Below are positions 18,144 through 27,314 of a stretch of DNA of 64,000 nt, piece by piece. The DNA lies in NCBI GenBank assembly GCA_903910445.1, contig CAIVZR010000006.1, positions 66,127 to 130,126 on the forward strand, in the 5' to 3' direction. Position numbers and translations under genes: made by a program. Numbering within the stretch: position 1 is the first letter of the stretch; every line of letters begins with the position of its first letter. The notes beneath the pieces were generated by a model, which saw only the letters and a list, made by a program, of their open reading frames with translations, made no database searches and was not told the origin of the DNA. This DNA is from an uncultured Bacteroidota bacterium. GTDB lineage: Bacteria; Bacteroidota; Bacteroidia; UKL13-3.

Positions 18144-18584
18144 TCAATTAAATGGAGGCAACTTCTCATCCGTATAACGATTGAAATACATCGACTGGCC
18201 AAAAATCGTGAGCCATACAAAACCAGTAACTTTTAAGGTATTGGCATCCTTAAGTATGATATACGAATCGTACTTCTTTCCTGAATTCAAATCATAAATT
18301 TCACCATTTTTCCATTGATTTCCAACATAAGAAAAGTGTTTCATCACAACATAATTTAACCATTGATCCTCGGGTACAGCTACATTTTTCCCATGCTCAT
18401 TGTCATAGTAGTTTTTGTACCAAACAATTTTCCCATAATACATACCATTTACTTTATAACAACTAACAATTAAATCCTTTTTGGGGGTTATCCAATTGCC
18501 TATTATTTGATCGCACGCAGGTACTTGTGAAAAGGCCACGATATTATTAATGAATACTGCAATAAAAAAAAGTATTCTTTTCAT
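18144..18584 (-). CDS. DUF2147 family secreted protein
   Basis: The 146-residue protein has a signal peptide (MKRILFFIAVFINNIVAFSQ). The DUF2147 pattern follows: IIGNWITPKKDLIVSCYKVNG, YYGKIVWYKNYYDNEHGKN, a GEIYDLNSGKKYDSYI strand and a final VTGFVWLTIFGQSMYFNRY. The family is a small periplasmic beta-barrel of unknown function. It begins 11 nt after the stop of the upstream type IX cargo gene and is probably cotranscribed. Confidence 0.75.
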   Translation of the reverse strand: MKRILFFIAVFINNIVAFSQVPACDQIIGNWITPKKDLIVSCYKVNGMYYGKIVWYKNYYDNEHGKNVAVPEDQWLNYVVMKHFSYVGNQWKNGEIYDLNSGKKYDSYIILKDANTLKVTGFVWLTIFGQSMYFNRYTDEKLPPFN

Positions 18585-18595
18585 CTTTAGAAAAA

Positions 18596-20098
18596 TTATT
18601 GAATTACGAGTCTTTTAACGAGATTGTGTTGATTATTTTGAGTTATTACTATTTGATAAATCCCTGGAGCAAAATCACTGATATTATAGTGATGCGAATT
18701 TGAAACTTCACTAAGCTTTTGTTTTTCACCCAATGTATTGATGAGAAATACTTGTGATTCATCTTCAATGCCTATTAAGGTTATTTCATAGGATGTTGGA
18801 TTTGGAAATATTTGAATTGATGAACTACTAACGAAAGTAGGGATACCATCAATGCTAGCACAAGCTTCATTGCTAAAAGCACTATTGCCAACATTATTAA
18901 ATGCCAAAACTTTAAAGCAATAATTATTACTTACTAAATTAGAATCCAAATAATAATTAATATTAGTAGGTGTAGAATCTATCATGATATAGGTACCTCC
19001 AACCGTATTGCTTCTAAATATTTTAAATCCTTTTTCATCGTTGCTGCTATCCACCCAATTCAATTGAATATTTTTTTGAGTCACCTTCTGCAAACTCAAA
19101 TTCACTGGGGCTTTCGGAACGGTGGGCGCGGGTGCAACAATCGAATCCTTGATTGCAAGCCATATGGTGGTATTCATAATTAGCAATTGATGATTGCCAG
19201 AAGCATCTACAAAATATCCATTATAAAGCTGGTCACCGGAATCGCCGCTACCATCATCAAATGGTGAGCTATCGCCTATTGCGGCAACTTTACCTTTACC
19301 AAATCGAGCATATACCACCATAGCTTTACTATTGTTATTGGTAATACCATTACGATAAACAGCAATTTTTACGCTTGGATTTATGGTAGGATCCACCGTG
19401 ATATCACAACCATTAAACCATTGAATTTTACTCACTTCGCCAAAGGGGCCATGTATTAAACTATCGGTGCTAATAGCACTAACACTGGTAGAAGTTTCTG
19501 AGATATTGGTTAGATTAAAAGTAATGCCCATACCTGAACCTGATAGTAGGTCGTTCCAAATTGCTGGCGAATCCCAGCCATCATTATTTCTATCCGATTG
19601 CGTATGATCGGAAATCATGTATAAACTACCGCCATTTTGCACAAAAGCCAAGATGGCAGATTTCTCGGAGGTTGTAAAGCGGATATTGGGTTCGCACACC
19701 ACAAAGATTTTATACCTGGAAAGATCCTGTGTGTTACTTGTATTGTTATAGGTAATTGAACCATTGTATGGCAGGGTTTCTACGGCGTACCCTCTCTTCA
19801 CACAATCGATTCCCCACGATGAAAGTGCTCCCGACCAAAATGTTTCGGCCGTGCCAGATATAATATTTGACTGGGCAGGTAATGGAATTTGTTGCGCATT
19901 CGATTCCGTTCCACCATTCAAGCTGGCATTGGGGTTCCATCCTAAGTTGTGAGCATCAGCATCGATAATCCAATCAGCATTATTGGCGGTCTCGGCTTTG
20001 GTGGCATCGAATAAAATTTTTACTTGCTGTGCATTCAATGCAAAACCGAGTAAAAGAAATATTTGTAGAACTAAAATTCGCATGCCTGACTTAATCAT
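18596..20098 (-). CDS. Secreted GATase-like/FN3 protein with type IX sorting domain
   Basis: The 500-residue protein has a signal peptide in MRILVLQIFLLLGFALNAQ; the start may be Met6 (20083). Residues ~25-325 look like a DUF4350/GATase-1-like fold, with YKIFVVCEPN, ILAFVQNGGSLYMISDH, a GKGKVAAIGDSSPFDDG loop and a final buried strand. A fibronectin type III domain covers about 332-420 (NLSLQKVTQKNIQLNWVDSS). A type A sorting domain is at about 430-500 (IQIFPNPTSYEITLIGI). Surface or released; the substrate is unknown. A minus-strand -7 element lies at 20172-20179. Confidence 0.72.
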   Translation of the reverse strand: MIKSGMRILVLQIFLLLGFALNAQQVKILFDATKAETANNADWIIDADAHNLGWNPNASLNGGTESNAQQIPLPAQSNIISGTAETFWSGALSSWGIDCVKRGYAVETLPYNGSITYNNTSNTQDLSRYKIFVVCEPNIRFTTSEKSAILAFVQNGGSLYMISDHTQSDRNNDGWDSPAIWNDLLSGSGMGITFNLTNISETSTSVSAISTDSLIHGPFGEVSKIQWFNGCDITVDPTINPSVKIAVYRNGITNNNSKAMVVYARFGKGKVAAIGDSSPFDDGSGDSGDQLYNGYFVDASGNHQLLIMNTTIWLAIKDSIVAPAPTVPKAPVNLSLQKVTQKNIQLNWVDSSNDEKGFKIFRSNTVGGTYIMIDSTPTNINYYLDSNLVSNNYCFKVLAFNNVGNSAFSNEACASIDGIPTFVSSSSIQIFPNPTSYEITLIGIEDESQVFLINTLGEKQKLSEVSNSHHYNISDFAPGIYQIVITQNNQHNLVKRLVIQ

Positions 20099-20171
20099 TA
20101 TATTTTTTACGTAAAAAAGATATTAGTGTCGGAGGTTTTTACTTAGAAATAAATTCTTAAGATATTGTCAT

Positions 20172-20179
20172 CAAAGATA
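20172..20179 (-). promoter_or_regulatory. -7 element for the GATase-like type IX gene
   Basis: TATCTTTG on the minus strand is 73 nt upstream of the ATG at 20098. No TTTG is visible at the -33 distance. Confidence 0.4.
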
Positions 20180-20251
20180 GTACATTCCTTTCTCTATTAA
20201 TTTTACAGTATTAATAATCATGAAATGAATTACAACAAGAAAAATTTAGTT

Positions 20252-21337
20252 CTATCTTTTAAAGGCTTGCATCACGGGTAAGGCTCTTCGATTAAAATTG
20301 AAGACTGCCTGATTCTCCCAAGATGATCCAGTAGTAGAAACAGGTCCCTTAAATGCAACCCATTCGCAACCCCAGTAACAAAATCCCATACCCAATTTAT
20401 TCTGCTCAAGGATGGAGCGAATCTTTTTCAAAAAGTTCAATTGACCAACAGAAGTGGGTTCATAGTTACTAACAATTTGTGAAGTATCACCTATAATATT
20501 ATTGGTATAATCATTCCATCCAAGTGTGAATGGATAGGATGTTTCGGCAATCACCACCTTTTTTCCTGTTAGTGAAGTTAATCGTTTTAAACTTTGTTCT
20601 AAAGTGTCTAAGTTGCGCCCATGCCATATCGGATAATACGAAAGTCCCATGATATCGTAATCCAGTTTATTGGTTTGTAATAGGGTATAAAACCATTCTG
20701 AATTATTGAGCCCGGCGAAGTGAATAATTATCTTACTTGCTGGCAGTGCATCGCGACATGCCTTACTTCCCGCTTTCAATAAATCAATAAAATTGCTTTG
20801 ATTATTTATACTTCCTATATTCCAAAGTAATCCACCATTGATTTCATTTCCAATTTGCACATACTCGGGTTGTATTGCACTCATTACTCTTTTAGTGTAG
20901 TTGTATACGGTATCTAATAAAATTGAAGTATTCAATCCATTCCATGCACTTGGTAACGTTTGATGGCCAGGGTCGGCCCAGGTATCCGAATAATGAAAAT
21001 CGAGCCATAATTTCATCTTGTTTTGTTTTACACGTTTGGCCAATTCATATACTTCATCAAAACTGCTATGCGTATTGCCTGGATTCACCCATAGCCGAAT
21101 TCTCACTGTATTGCATCCGGCAGATTGCATTATAGATAATACATTTCCCCCTACACTATCAATATTGTAAAACTGGGTGCCCGTCTGTTCAATTTCGGGC
21201 AGGAATGATAAATCGGCACCACGAATAAACGTGTCTTCAACAATGGTAATAATGGGAGGAGTTATCGGTGGAATTGTTTTCTTGCGGCAAGCAAAAACCA
21301 ATACGATGGAAAGGAGTATGATTAAATATTTATGCAT
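20252..21337 (-). CDS. GH53 arabinogalactan endo-beta-1,4-galactanase, lipoprotein
   Basis: The 361-residue protein carries a lipobox (IVLVFACRKK, Cys17). The GH53 TIM-barrel signatures follow: FIRGADLSFLPEIEQTG, NTVRIRLWVNP, LDFHYSDTWADPGHQ, the acid/base Glu in QIGNEING, and the nucleophile Glu in VIAETSYPF. It should cleave beta-1,4-galactan side chains at the cell surface. No SusC/SusD pair is nearby, so it is not part of a classical utilisation locus. It starts 18 nt after the adenylate cyclase stop, which suggests joint transcription. Confidence 0.88.
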   Translation of the reverse strand: MHKYLIILLSIVLVFACRKKTIPPITPPIITIVEDTFIRGADLSFLPEIEQTGTQFYNIDSVGGNVLSIMQSAGCNTVRIRLWVNPGNTHSSFDEVYELAKRVKQNKMKLWLDFHYSDTWADPGHQTLPSAWNGLNTSILLDTVYNYTKRVMSAIQPEYVQIGNEINGGLLWNIGSINNQSNFIDLLKAGSKACRDALPASKIIIHFAGLNNSEWFYTLLQTNKLDYDIMGLSYYPIWHGRNLDTLEQSLKRLTSLTGKKVVIAETSYPFTLGWNDYTNNIIGDTSQIVSNYEPTSVGQLNFLKKIRSILEQNKLGMGFCYWGCEWVAFKGPVSTTGSSWENQAVFNFNRRALPVMQAFKR

Positions 21338-21355
21338 TGGCTAAGCGCCTGCAAT

Positions 21356-22600
21356 TTACTCAACAAAATACATATCAATATCCCCTTTGTTTTTGGCGGC
21401 TACCTTGCCACGGTATGAGCATTTGATATCGTCTTTCACCAATTCGTAGGTAGTGTTAGATATATTAATTCTATTGGTATCGCCACTTTCTTGCATACGT
21501 GCTGCAGTATTTACCGTATCTCCCCAAATATCGTATGCGAACTTTTTAATCCCTACAACCCCTGCCACCAATGGACCGGTATGAATTCCAATTCGAATAT
21601 CAAAGGCTACATTGGTATTTCCTTCACTTGCTGTTTTTAATTTGTTTACTTCATTTAAAATCTCTTGCGATAATTGCACCGCACGAATGGCGTTGTCCTT
21701 AGTTTCCAATGGAATACCCACTGCACAGATATAGGCATCACCCACCGTTTTTATTTTTTCTGCACCAAATTGCCCTACCAAATTATCAAAGATTTCATAG
21801 TACATATCAATAGTAGAAACTAATTCTTGAGGACTCAATTTCTCACTTACCTTCGTAAAATCTTTAAAATCGGCGAATATCACCGAAACCATTTCGTAAT
21901 GACGCGCACGAGTTTTACCTGTGCTCTTCAATTCCTCCATCACCTCGGCAGGAAGAATATTAAGCAACAATTCATCACTGCGTTGCTTCTCTTTATCCAG
22001 TTGTTTATTTTTTTCATCCAAATTCTGTAATGCTGTATTTTTAGTATTTTCAAATACCAAGGCAATTAAAAAAATGAGGACTCCCAATCCGTTGAGGTTA
22101 GAGGTATTGAAAATAATTAGAATTGATTGATTGGTTTCGTCCGCAAATTGAAATCCATTCAATGTAAGTGCTCCAATAAATGAAATGGTGAGATAGGTGA
22201 CGATAGTCCAAATCCATCCACTTCGTTTATTAATGAGCATGAGTGATGCGATGGGTAAAACAGCGAGCCAAGGCAAACTCGTAGAAATAAGACCACCAGT
22301 ATAAAAAACAGTAACCACCACCCCAATCGTTCCGATGAGGATATACCCATTGGTAAGCACCTTTAAGGGTAGTAAATCGTGTTTTAATAAAAAGGGTAAA
22401 AGTAGAAACCCTATTACATTAAATGCCATGGCCCAAAGCACGTGTGGCATCCCCGCCATGTAAGAAGTGAGGAAATAAAAAGATGAAAATAAACTTGTAA
22501 TAAAACAAGTTGTAACAAAAAGTCTGACTTTCCGAAATACCTCTTCATCATTTCGGTATTTATCAGGAATAAAGTTCAGTATAAATTCTTTGATATTCAT
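21356..22600 (-). CDS. Membrane adenylate cyclase (class III)
   Basis: The start is placed at the ATG at 22600 (MNIKEFILNFIPDKYRND), 2 nt after the stop of the FAD gene; the longer frame from 22702 would overlap that gene by 100 nt. The 414-residue protein has about six membrane helices (residues ~25-185), a signalling coil ending LLLNILPAEVM, and a class III cyclase domain (~245-414). Metal-binding Asp are in FADFKDF and TVGDAY. The adenine-selecting Lys (EKIKTVGD) and Asp (YDIWGDTVNTAARM) are present, so the product should be cAMP. Confidence 0.88.
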   Translation of the reverse strand: MNIKEFILNFIPDKYRNDEEVFRKVRLFVTTCFITSLFSSFYFLTSYMAGMPHVLWAMAFNVIGFLLLPFLLKHDLLPLKVLTNGYILIGTIGVVVTVFYTGGLISTSLPWLAVLPIASLMLINKRSGWIWTIVTYLTISFIGALTLNGFQFADETNQSILIIFNTSNLNGLGVLIFLIALVFENTKNTALQNLDEKNKQLDKEKQRSDELLLNILPAEVMEELKSTGKTRARHYEMVSVIFADFKDFTKVSEKLSPQELVSTIDMYYEIFDNLVGQFGAEKIKTVGDAYICAVGIPLETKDNAIRAVQLSQEILNEVNKLKTASEGNTNVAFDIRIGIHTGPLVAGVVGIKKFAYDIWGDTVNTAARMQESGDTNRINISNTTYELVKDDIKCSYRGKVAAKNKGDIDMYFVE

Positions 22601-22602
22601 AT

Positions 22603-25089
22603 TTAACCAATAAAATAAAATGCTATGATACATGCAAGCCACATCACCAATCCCTGAATAATACCTAGTATTGGAACCCATTTTAATGCAATGGTTTCGC
22701 AACGATCAAAGAGGTCGGGGATGGTTAACATCAAAAGCCCTTCTGTAATAAAGATATATATTGGAACTACACCCCACATTGGTGCATTTTCATAATGCCA
22801 CCATTCAGCATGAATGGCAAGGTATTCATATAGTGGGATAATCATACATCCTAATAAGCCTACAATTAGAGAGGTGATTAACAAATTATACTTCTTGTTG
22901 ATTAAGAATCCAATATATCCAATTTGTGTTAGTACAACAATCCAACTAAACGGCATATAGGCTGGAGATGCATAGAGCATGGGCTCATTGGGAGGATAAA
23001 ATAAAGTATGAGTTACATTCACCAACCAATTGTCGGGTAACAATTCGGTGAAACCTGCAGCTGCCGAGAACAATAGAAACCGCAGCAATATTTTATCATT
23101 AAATAAAATAGCATACAATAAATAAAGACCCGAGAAACCATAGCCCCACCATGCTGCACCTTCCCATCCATGATATTTCCAAGCAGCCAATACCAAGCAA
23201 CCTATTGCAATGGGCATGCTCCCTAAAATAAACCAGGCTCTGCGTTTATCGGCATTGAGATCGGCATTATCGGGAAATATTTTTTTAATGATAAGCTTCA
23301 CAAATCCTTCTACCAGGCAGAAGGCACTCCAAAATACCATCGTAATTTTTAACCATAATGGAATATGCATCGTCCATGGTAATCCTTTCTTCCAGCGCGA
23401 TTGATCATACAGCTTCATCGGAGCTAAAAACAACGGTTCCTCTAAATTCCAAATAGTACAATCCTCCACATTGCTTTGGTCGGCATCGAGTAAGCAGTTT
23501 ACTGCTCTTCGGGCTGCTTCATTGGCGCCTTCCATCGTGGCCAAGTCGGTGAAGGTTCTTACATAATCGGCAGCGAAAAATAAGTTATCAATATCGCAAT
23601 TCGCATCAGGGCGCAAATTCCATGTATTGACATTATTCACCAATAAGGGTTCAATATTTTGAAGTTTATTATTCGGGTCGTTCTTCACCGAAAGTAAATC
23701 AAAAATTCGTTTACCACTAGGGTTCCCATCTTCATAAGCCTCAATCGTTGTCTTTGGAGAAATATCTCGATCAAGATACCAATCCACCAACATATCATCT
23801 CTTAAAATCACTTGTCCATCAACATTGATACTATTACATAATTGTGCCCATACCTCATCCTTTATTTGCTTGGCATCGCAATCGTCCGCGTGCATGGTGG
23901 TAGTGAATTTACCAGGAGCAAACCAATCGCTAATATCTACACTGAGCAAGCCTTTTACATTGCCATTGCCTTTGGTAGTGATATCAAAATCGTCCCAAAA
24001 TTGAATTTGAGATATACAGGTTACAGCCCATTCACTATCACAACAAATGATATGGCCATTATTCAAGACCACTTCTTCATTCAAATAAAATTGAATTCCA
24101 TTCATCCAACTAACACTTGGGGCCAAATCGCGAATATATTGCAGGGTGGCATCGGCTTTCACCATCTCATCCGAAATAAGTGATGCTGCGCGTTCCACTG
24201 GAGTAGCCAAAATAAAATAATCGCCAGTCACTTCGAAAGTCGATTTGTCTTCACGCATCACTGTAGCTGACGTAACTTGTTCGGTTTTATTGATATTGAT
24301 TGCAACCACTTCATTTCCTAAATGATATTGTACCCCCTTGGTTTGAAGGAATGAAAGCCATGGATTTAACCATCTATCGTTGGTAGGACCATCCAATACC
24401 CTATCGGTATTAATTGCTGGATTAGTCATACAAAATAAGAGCTGTAAAAAAATATCCCCTCCTGTTTTGGTACTTGCCGTTTCTGCACGAGCTGCTACCA
24501 GGGTACGTGTAAGTCCTTCAACCAATAGGCTTCGATAAGTATCACTAAATCGGTCGGCTTCCAAATATTGCCACCATCCCAATCGCTCATAATCATTATT
24601 ACGGCGTAACGTGCAACTCGTCATCAATTGCCATGTGCGCTCAGCAAAAAACTTTTCTTCCTCTTTCGTAAGTCCCGTATTGGTTCCAAAAATATCTTTC
24701 ATCAATACTTCCAGGTCGGCCAAACTTTTAGGAAAAGATGCATTGGCAACGATGGGAGCCATCCCATATCTCGCAATCATTATTCGAGAAGTAGGTGTTA
24801 AATTGTCGTATACCGTAGATTGTTTTCCATTATTATTAAATGGAATACGTTTCATGGTATCGATGATATGTTTGTAAAATCCAGGAAAAAAACGGAATCC
24901 ATGTTCACCTGGAAGTGGGGTTGGGTAAGGCTTATTGGGGTCGCCAAAATAATCAATACTTCGAGCTTTACCACCTACATAGGTGGTGTTTCTATCGTAA
25001 ACTTCAACGGCGTAACCGCGCTCAATGAGCTCGTGGGCAGCACTCATACCGGCTACACCACCACCAAGGATGACAACTTTTTTTTGCAT
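22603..25089 (-). CDS. FAD-dependent amine-oxidase/desaturase-like protein fused to a polytopic membrane domain
   Basis: The 828-residue protein starts with the FAD dinucleotide fold VVILGGGVAGMSAAHELIERGY. The flavin-enzyme pattern of hydroxysqualene dehydroxylases and carotenoid desaturases follows (VGGKARS, GEHGFRFFPGFY, and a final FFAADYVRTFTDLATMEGANEAARRAV). The flavin part covers about residues 1-560. The remaining ~260 residues contain about eight membrane helices, with conserved-looking acidic and aromatic loops (AGFTELLPDNW, HAEWWHYENAPMWG, FITEGLLM). I do not recognise this membrane domain; it may be an isoprenoid-handling or cyclase-like module. The substrate is unknown, most likely a lipid or terpenoid. 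It heads a close run with the cyclase and GH53 genes. Confidence 0.72.
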   Translation of the reverse strand: MQKKVVILGGGVAGMSAAHELIERGYAVEVYDRNTTYVGGKARSIDYFGDPNKPYPTPLPGEHGFRFFPGFYKHIIDTMKRIPFNNNGKQSTVYDNLTPTSRIMIARYGMAPIVANASFPKSLADLEVLMKDIFGTNTGLTKEEEKFFAERTWQLMTSCTLRRNNDYERLGWWQYLEADRFSDTYRSLLVEGLTRTLVAARAETASTKTGGDIFLQLLFCMTNPAINTDRVLDGPTNDRWLNPWLSFLQTKGVQYHLGNEVVAININKTEQVTSATVMREDKSTFEVTGDYFILATPVERAASLISDEMVKADATLQYIRDLAPSVSWMNGIQFYLNEEVVLNNGHIICCDSEWAVTCISQIQFWDDFDITTKGNGNVKGLLSVDISDWFAPGKFTTTMHADDCDAKQIKDEVWAQLCNSINVDGQVILRDDMLVDWYLDRDISPKTTIEAYEDGNPSGKRIFDLLSVKNDPNNKLQNIEPLLVNNVNTWNLRPDANCDIDNLFFAADYVRTFTDLATMEGANEAARRAVNCLLDADQSNVEDCTIWNLEEPLFLAPMKLYDQSRWKKGLPWTMHIPLWLKITMVFWSAFCLVEGFVKLIIKKIFPDNADLNADKRRAWFILGSMPIAIGCLVLAAWKYHGWEGAAWWGYGFSGLYLLYAILFNDKILLRFLLFSAAAGFTELLPDNWLVNVTHTLFYPPNEPMLYASPAYMPFSWIVVLTQIGYIGFLINKKYNLLITSLIVGLLGCMIIPLYEYLAIHAEWWHYENAPMWGVVPIYIFITEGLLMLTIPDLFDRCETIALKWVPILGIIQGLVMWLACIIAFYFIG

Positions 25090-25365
25090 TATTTTTGGAA
25101 TGATTAACTACTATATTAATACAATTCGTTGGTGAAGGTAAAATTAAAATACAATTATGAAAAATATTTATACCCTAAAAATTACATACCTTTTTCTCTT
25201 TTAATAATTTCCTCTCAATTTCCTGATTAACAATATCAAACAGAAACCTAGTATGACTAACCTTAATTAAATTAACCGATGCATCCATTCTTATCTATTC
25301 TAGTGCCAATTAGCCCATTCCACAAACTCTTAAATTCAATTTTCCTACACTTTAAAAATAAAAAT

Positions 25366-25373
25366 TATTTTTG
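25366..25373 (+). promoter_or_regulatory. -7 element next to the uridine kinase start
   Basis: TATTTTTG ends 4 nt before GTG 25378 and 7 nt before ATG 25381. The predicted transcript would be leaderless or nearly so. Confidence 0.45.
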
Positions 25374-25380
25374 CTAAGTG

Positions 25381-26004
25381 ATGCAGCCATATATCGTAGG
25401 AATTACTGGAGGGAGCGCCTCCGGAAAAACAAGTTTTTTAAATGCGTTGAAGGAAGGTTTTACGCCTGAAGAGGTGTGTTTAATATCCTTCGATAATTAT
25501 TATAAACCATTGGCTCAAGTGCCTTTAGATAATAATGGGCGCCCTAACTTTGATGAACCCGAATCGCTCGATATTGAAGCCTTTGTGAGCGATTTAGAGA
25601 AATTAAAAAATGGTGAACCCTACGAACGCCCCGAGTATAATTTTAATGTAGAAAATTGGATTCCAAAAATTATCAATCATCGCTCAGCAAAAATTATCAT
25701 TGTTGAAGGACTATTTATTTTTAGTGAACCCGATATTTTAAAGCATCTCAACCTGCGAATCTACGTAGATGCCAACGACCTATTGCGCTGGCACCGAAGG
25801 GTAAACCGCGATCGCGACGAGCGCAATGTAGATGATATTACCTCAAAATATCAGTGGGATAATCATGTAGAGCCCTCCGAAAAAAAATATTTGATTCCTT
25901 ACAAAGAAATTGCCGATATTATCATCCTAAACAATACCTCATTTAAGGTAGGTTTGGAAATTGTAAAAAATCATTTTAAACAAATATTAGTATGCAATCC
26001 ATGA
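25381..26004 (+). CDS. udk: Uridine kinase
   Basis: The protein (207 residues from ATG 25381; a GTG lies one codon upstream) carries the P-loop GGSASGKT at its N-terminus. The uridine kinase body follows: SFDNYYKPL, FDEPESLD, IIVEGLFIF, and RWHRRVNRDRDERN as the lid. It phosphorylates uridine and cytidine in pyrimidine salvage in the cytosol. Its stop overlaps the start of the TrkA-type gene (ATGA), so the two are coupled although their functions differ. Confidence 0.9.
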   Translation: MQPYIVGITGGSASGKTSFLNALKEGFTPEEVCLISFDNYYKPLAQVPLDNNGRPNFDEPESLDIEAFVSDLEKLKNGEPYERPEYNFNVENWIPKIINHRSAKIIIVEGLFIFSEPDILKHLNLRIYVDANDLLRWHRRVNRDRDERNVDDITSKYQWDNHVEPSEKKYLIPYKEIADIIILNNTSFKVGLEIVKNHFKQILVCNP

Positions 26005-26693
26005 GATACAAATTTGCTGTCATAGGTTTAGGGCGCTTTGGTACCCGTATTGCCAAAACCCTCAGCGACCGCGGTGCAGAGGTAATTGCCATCGACCGTT
26101 CGATTGCAAAAGTAGATGCTCTGCGCGATGATGTTTCATTGCCAGTATGCATGGATAGCACCGATTTGAAAAACTTAAAAGCGCAAAACATCAATGAGGT
26201 GGATGCGGTGGTGATTGCCATTGGGGAGGATTTTGAATCTCTCTTACTTACTGTGGTGCATTTGATGAGTTTGAAAATTAAACGAATTATTGCTAGGGCT
26301 TCTACCCCGCAACAACGCCTTATATTAGAACGTTTGGGGGTCGACGAAATCTTATCGCCCGAAGAAGAAGTAGGAAGTATCGTCGCCGAACGACTCATCC
26401 ACCCGAACGTAAAAACATTCCTACAACTAAGCGACCACTATGAAATTGCAGAAATTAAATCGCCTGCGAAAACATGGAATAAACCAGTAAGCGAAATTGG
26501 TTTTCGCGAAACGTATAAACTCAATCTTATCACCCTTAGACGTGAGATGAGTGAAATGATTGGTGGTAAACCTACCGTTACTTCTACCATCATTGGGGTA
26601 CCCAAATCAGATAATATTATTTATGATAACGATACAATCATCGTTTTTGGCAAAACCTCGGATATTGAGAAGTTTGTGGAACTGAATTCCTAA
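26001..26693 (+). CDS. TrkA/KtrA-type potassium uptake regulatory subunit (RCK)
   Basis: From the ATG at 26001, which overlaps the udk stop, the protein is 230 residues; an ATG at 25992 would add three. It has an RCK_N Rossmann domain (FAVIGLGRFGTRIAKTL, acidic strand end VIAIDR) and a C-terminal RCK_C domain (TYKLNLITLRREMSE ... DNDTIIVFGKTSDIEKF). Such cytosolic proteins gate KtrB/TrkH channels in response to nucleotides. No KtrB or TrkH gene is adjacent, which is unusual but seen in some genomes. Confidence 0.88.
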   Translation: MRYKFAVIGLGRFGTRIAKTLSDRGAEVIAIDRSIAKVDALRDDVSLPVCMDSTDLKNLKAQNINEVDAVVIAIGEDFESLLLTVVHLMSLKIKRIIARASTPQQRLILERLGVDEILSPEEEVGSIVAERLIHPNVKTFLQLSDHYEIAEIKSPAKTWNKPVSEIGFRETYKLNLITLRREMSEMIGGKPTVTSTIIGVPKSDNIIYDNDTIIVFGKTSDIEKFVELNS

Positions 26694-26771
26694 AATTAAT
26701 CTTTTAGTGGGTAGTTCTACCTTAATTGGGGGCCTTTCCTAAATACCTTATTCCAAATACTCCCTTTTCCC

Positions 26772-26779
26772 TATCTTCG
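26772..26779 (+). promoter_or_regulatory. -7 element upstream of the GtrA gene
   Basis: TATCTTCG ends 10 nt before the ATG at 26790, again predicting a very short leader. No clear -33 element is seen. Confidence 0.4.
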
Positions 26780-26789
26780 CGCTCTCCTT

Positions 26790-27308
26790 ATGATGCTCAT
26801 TCCTGGCTTTATAAAACACAATCGGCGCCTACTTAAACTATTTCGTTTTTGTGTAGTAGGCGGGTCTGCTTTTGTGTTAAGTATTCTTGTTTTTAATATC
26901 CTTAAAAATTTTGTTCCTTACTTCCGTGTTCACTTTGTGCTTGCCTCTATCATTGGCGATTTAAGTGGATTGGTATATGGCTTTTACATCAATAAACACT
27001 GGACCTATTCTTCTCAAAAGAAAGAAGAAGAGAAGTATTTCTTTAAGTACATGCTTCTTTATACTTTCACCATTATTCTAAATAGTTTATTACTTAAAGC
27101 CTTTATTTGGGTGCTTACTCATTATACCATCTTCGATGAAAGTATTACTCAAAACATCAAAGAGAATATTGCCAAAATTGCTGCTACCGTAATCACTACT
27201 GGGCTTAACTTCGTTGGCACCAATTATGTCATCTTTGTACATGAAGAGGGCGACGATGAAGAGGAAGAAGAGGAAGAAGAAATAAACGCATCCGAAAATA
27301 ATCACTAG
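26790..27308 (+). CDS. GtrA-family membrane protein
   Basis: The 172-residue protein has four membrane helices. The GtrA motifs are FRFCVVGGSAFVLSILVFN near the N-terminus and GLVYGFYINKHWTY between helices two and three. GtrA proteins help move lipid-linked sugars across the inner membrane for envelope glycan modification. The C-terminus ends in an unusual run of about 14 acidic residues (residues ~150-165), likely cytosolic. galE begins 6 nt after its stop, consistent with a shared envelope-sugar role. Confidence 0.82.
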   Translation: MMLIPGFIKHNRRLLKLFRFCVVGGSAFVLSILVFNILKNFVPYFRVHFVLASIIGDLSGLVYGFYINKHWTYSSQKKEEEKYFFKYMLLYTFTIILNSLLLKAFIWVLTHYTIFDESITQNIKENIAKIAATVITTGLNFVGTNYVIFVHEEGDDEEEEEEEEINASENNH

Positions 27309-27314
27309 AAAGCT

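Noticed and set aside
22601-22702. Longer N-terminus of the adenylate cyclase from 22702.
   Set aside because: It overlaps 100 nt of the flavoprotein gene and the extra residues look unnatural; ATG 22600 follows the stop by 2 nt.
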